From: Natrialba asiatica DSM 12278
GTDB taxonomy: Archaea > Halobacteriota > Halobacteria > Halobacteriales > Natrialbaceae
Assembly (NCBI RefSeq): GCF_000337555.1
Contig: NZ_AOIO01000003.1
Location: forward strand, 283,494-342,834
DNA: 59,341 nt
Direction of reading: 5' to 3'
A model generated the notes under the pieces. That model ran no database searches and was not told the DNA's origin. It saw nothing but the letters and a program-made list of their open reading frames with translations. Both the position numbers and the translations under genes were made by a program. This document shows positions 59,203 through 59,341 of the stretch, in pieces (position 1 is the first letter of the stretch; each line of letters starts with the position of its first letter).

Positions 59203-59341
59203 TTCGAGAGGACGTTCCAAGAGGGGCCCACAGGAAGACATAACTAGATGGCCTAACCAAATAGACTAACCTATAGGGCCACGCGGGAAACCCGTACAAC
59301 TCAGGAGGCGGCGACCGAACCACCACTCGAATCCAAATGAG
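59203..59341. other. Right-end non-coding stretch
   Basis: 139 bp after the chelatase gene. It contains two copies of CTAACC (about 59251-59271) and a small hairpin CGGG-AAA-CCCG (about 59284-59295). No B12-riboswitch-like consensus or gene is recognisable. An upstream or RNA element of the next gene is possible. Confidence 0.3.

Noticed and set aside
59203-59341. Possible cobalamin riboswitch at the right edge
   Set aside because: I looked for the B12-box consensus and the conserved core; neither is present, and such switches are not expected in Halobacteria.

Overview
The window looks like a chromosomal segment of a halophilic archaeon of class Halobacteria, probably near the Natrialbales. 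Evidence: GC-rich codon use, very acidic proteins rich in Asp and Glu, TATA boxes 25-35 bp upstream of start codons (near-leaderless transcripts), bacterio-opsin-activator-type HTH regulators, Tat lipoprotein and PGF-type C-terminal anchor signals, and the anaerobic (cbi) cobalamin route combined with a CobN chelatase. I see no rRNA, tRNA or CRISPR array.

Layout. (1) 0.5-8.1 kb: a proline/hydroxyproline-type catabolic island with a creatininase-family hydrolase, an HTH_10 regulator, proline dehydrogenase, an NSS-family sodium symporter with a small membrane partner, a proline racemase/hydroxyproline epimerase, and an HpcH/HpaI aldolase. It is littered with decayed pieces: a transposase remnant and the tail of an MFS transporter. 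(2) 8.6-10.6 kb: an intact IS4-type insertion element. (3) 10.7-14.7 kb: an MFS exporter, a luciferase-domain-like protein, an HTH_10 regulator and an epoxide hydrolase, linked by two copies of one palindrome (GTGAATATATTCAC); this looks like a small stress or xenobiotic regulon. (4) 15.2-19.2 kb: a winged-helix regulator, an EamA exporter preceded by a 24-codon leader ORF, and a metallo-beta-lactamase/beta-CASP-like protein.

(5) 19.3-39.5 kb: the most interesting part. A minus-strand operon of about ten genes (31554 to 19266) encodes a HerA-like ATPase, a 53-residue membrane protein, a coiled-coil protein, a secretion ATPase, a TadC/FlaJ-like platform protein and several large single-pass proteins, three of them with prepilin-like RA|hydrophobic N-termini. 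Divergent from it are a pilin-like gene and a GLUG-repeat adhesin with a PGF-type surface anchor. A ~1.5 kb AT-rich block covers the variable half of the pilin and the ligand-binding half of the adhesin, while the pilin N-terminus and adhesin C-terminus keep host-like composition; this suggests swapping of the exposed parts by recombination. A second minus-strand operon (39531 to 34590) has a MinD-RecA fusion, two membrane proteins with cytosolic domains, a small protein and a second MinD. I propose that the whole region is one haloarchaeal surface-filament system with its own spatial-control module.

(6) 39.6-59.2 kb: cobalamin genes in two blocks (cbiT-cbiL-cbiF, then cobN-cbiC-cbiE divergent from a ChlI/ChlD-type chelatase). 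Between them are a lamin-tail-like lipoprotein, a membrane protein, a PRC-barrel protein, a formate-dehydrogenase-type molybdoenzyme with a degenerate NuoF-like partner, a GDT1/UPF0016 cation transporter, a DsrE-family protein and an SDR protein lacking the usual catalytic Tyr-Lys pair. cbiG, cbiH, cbiD, cbiA and cbiX are not in the window.
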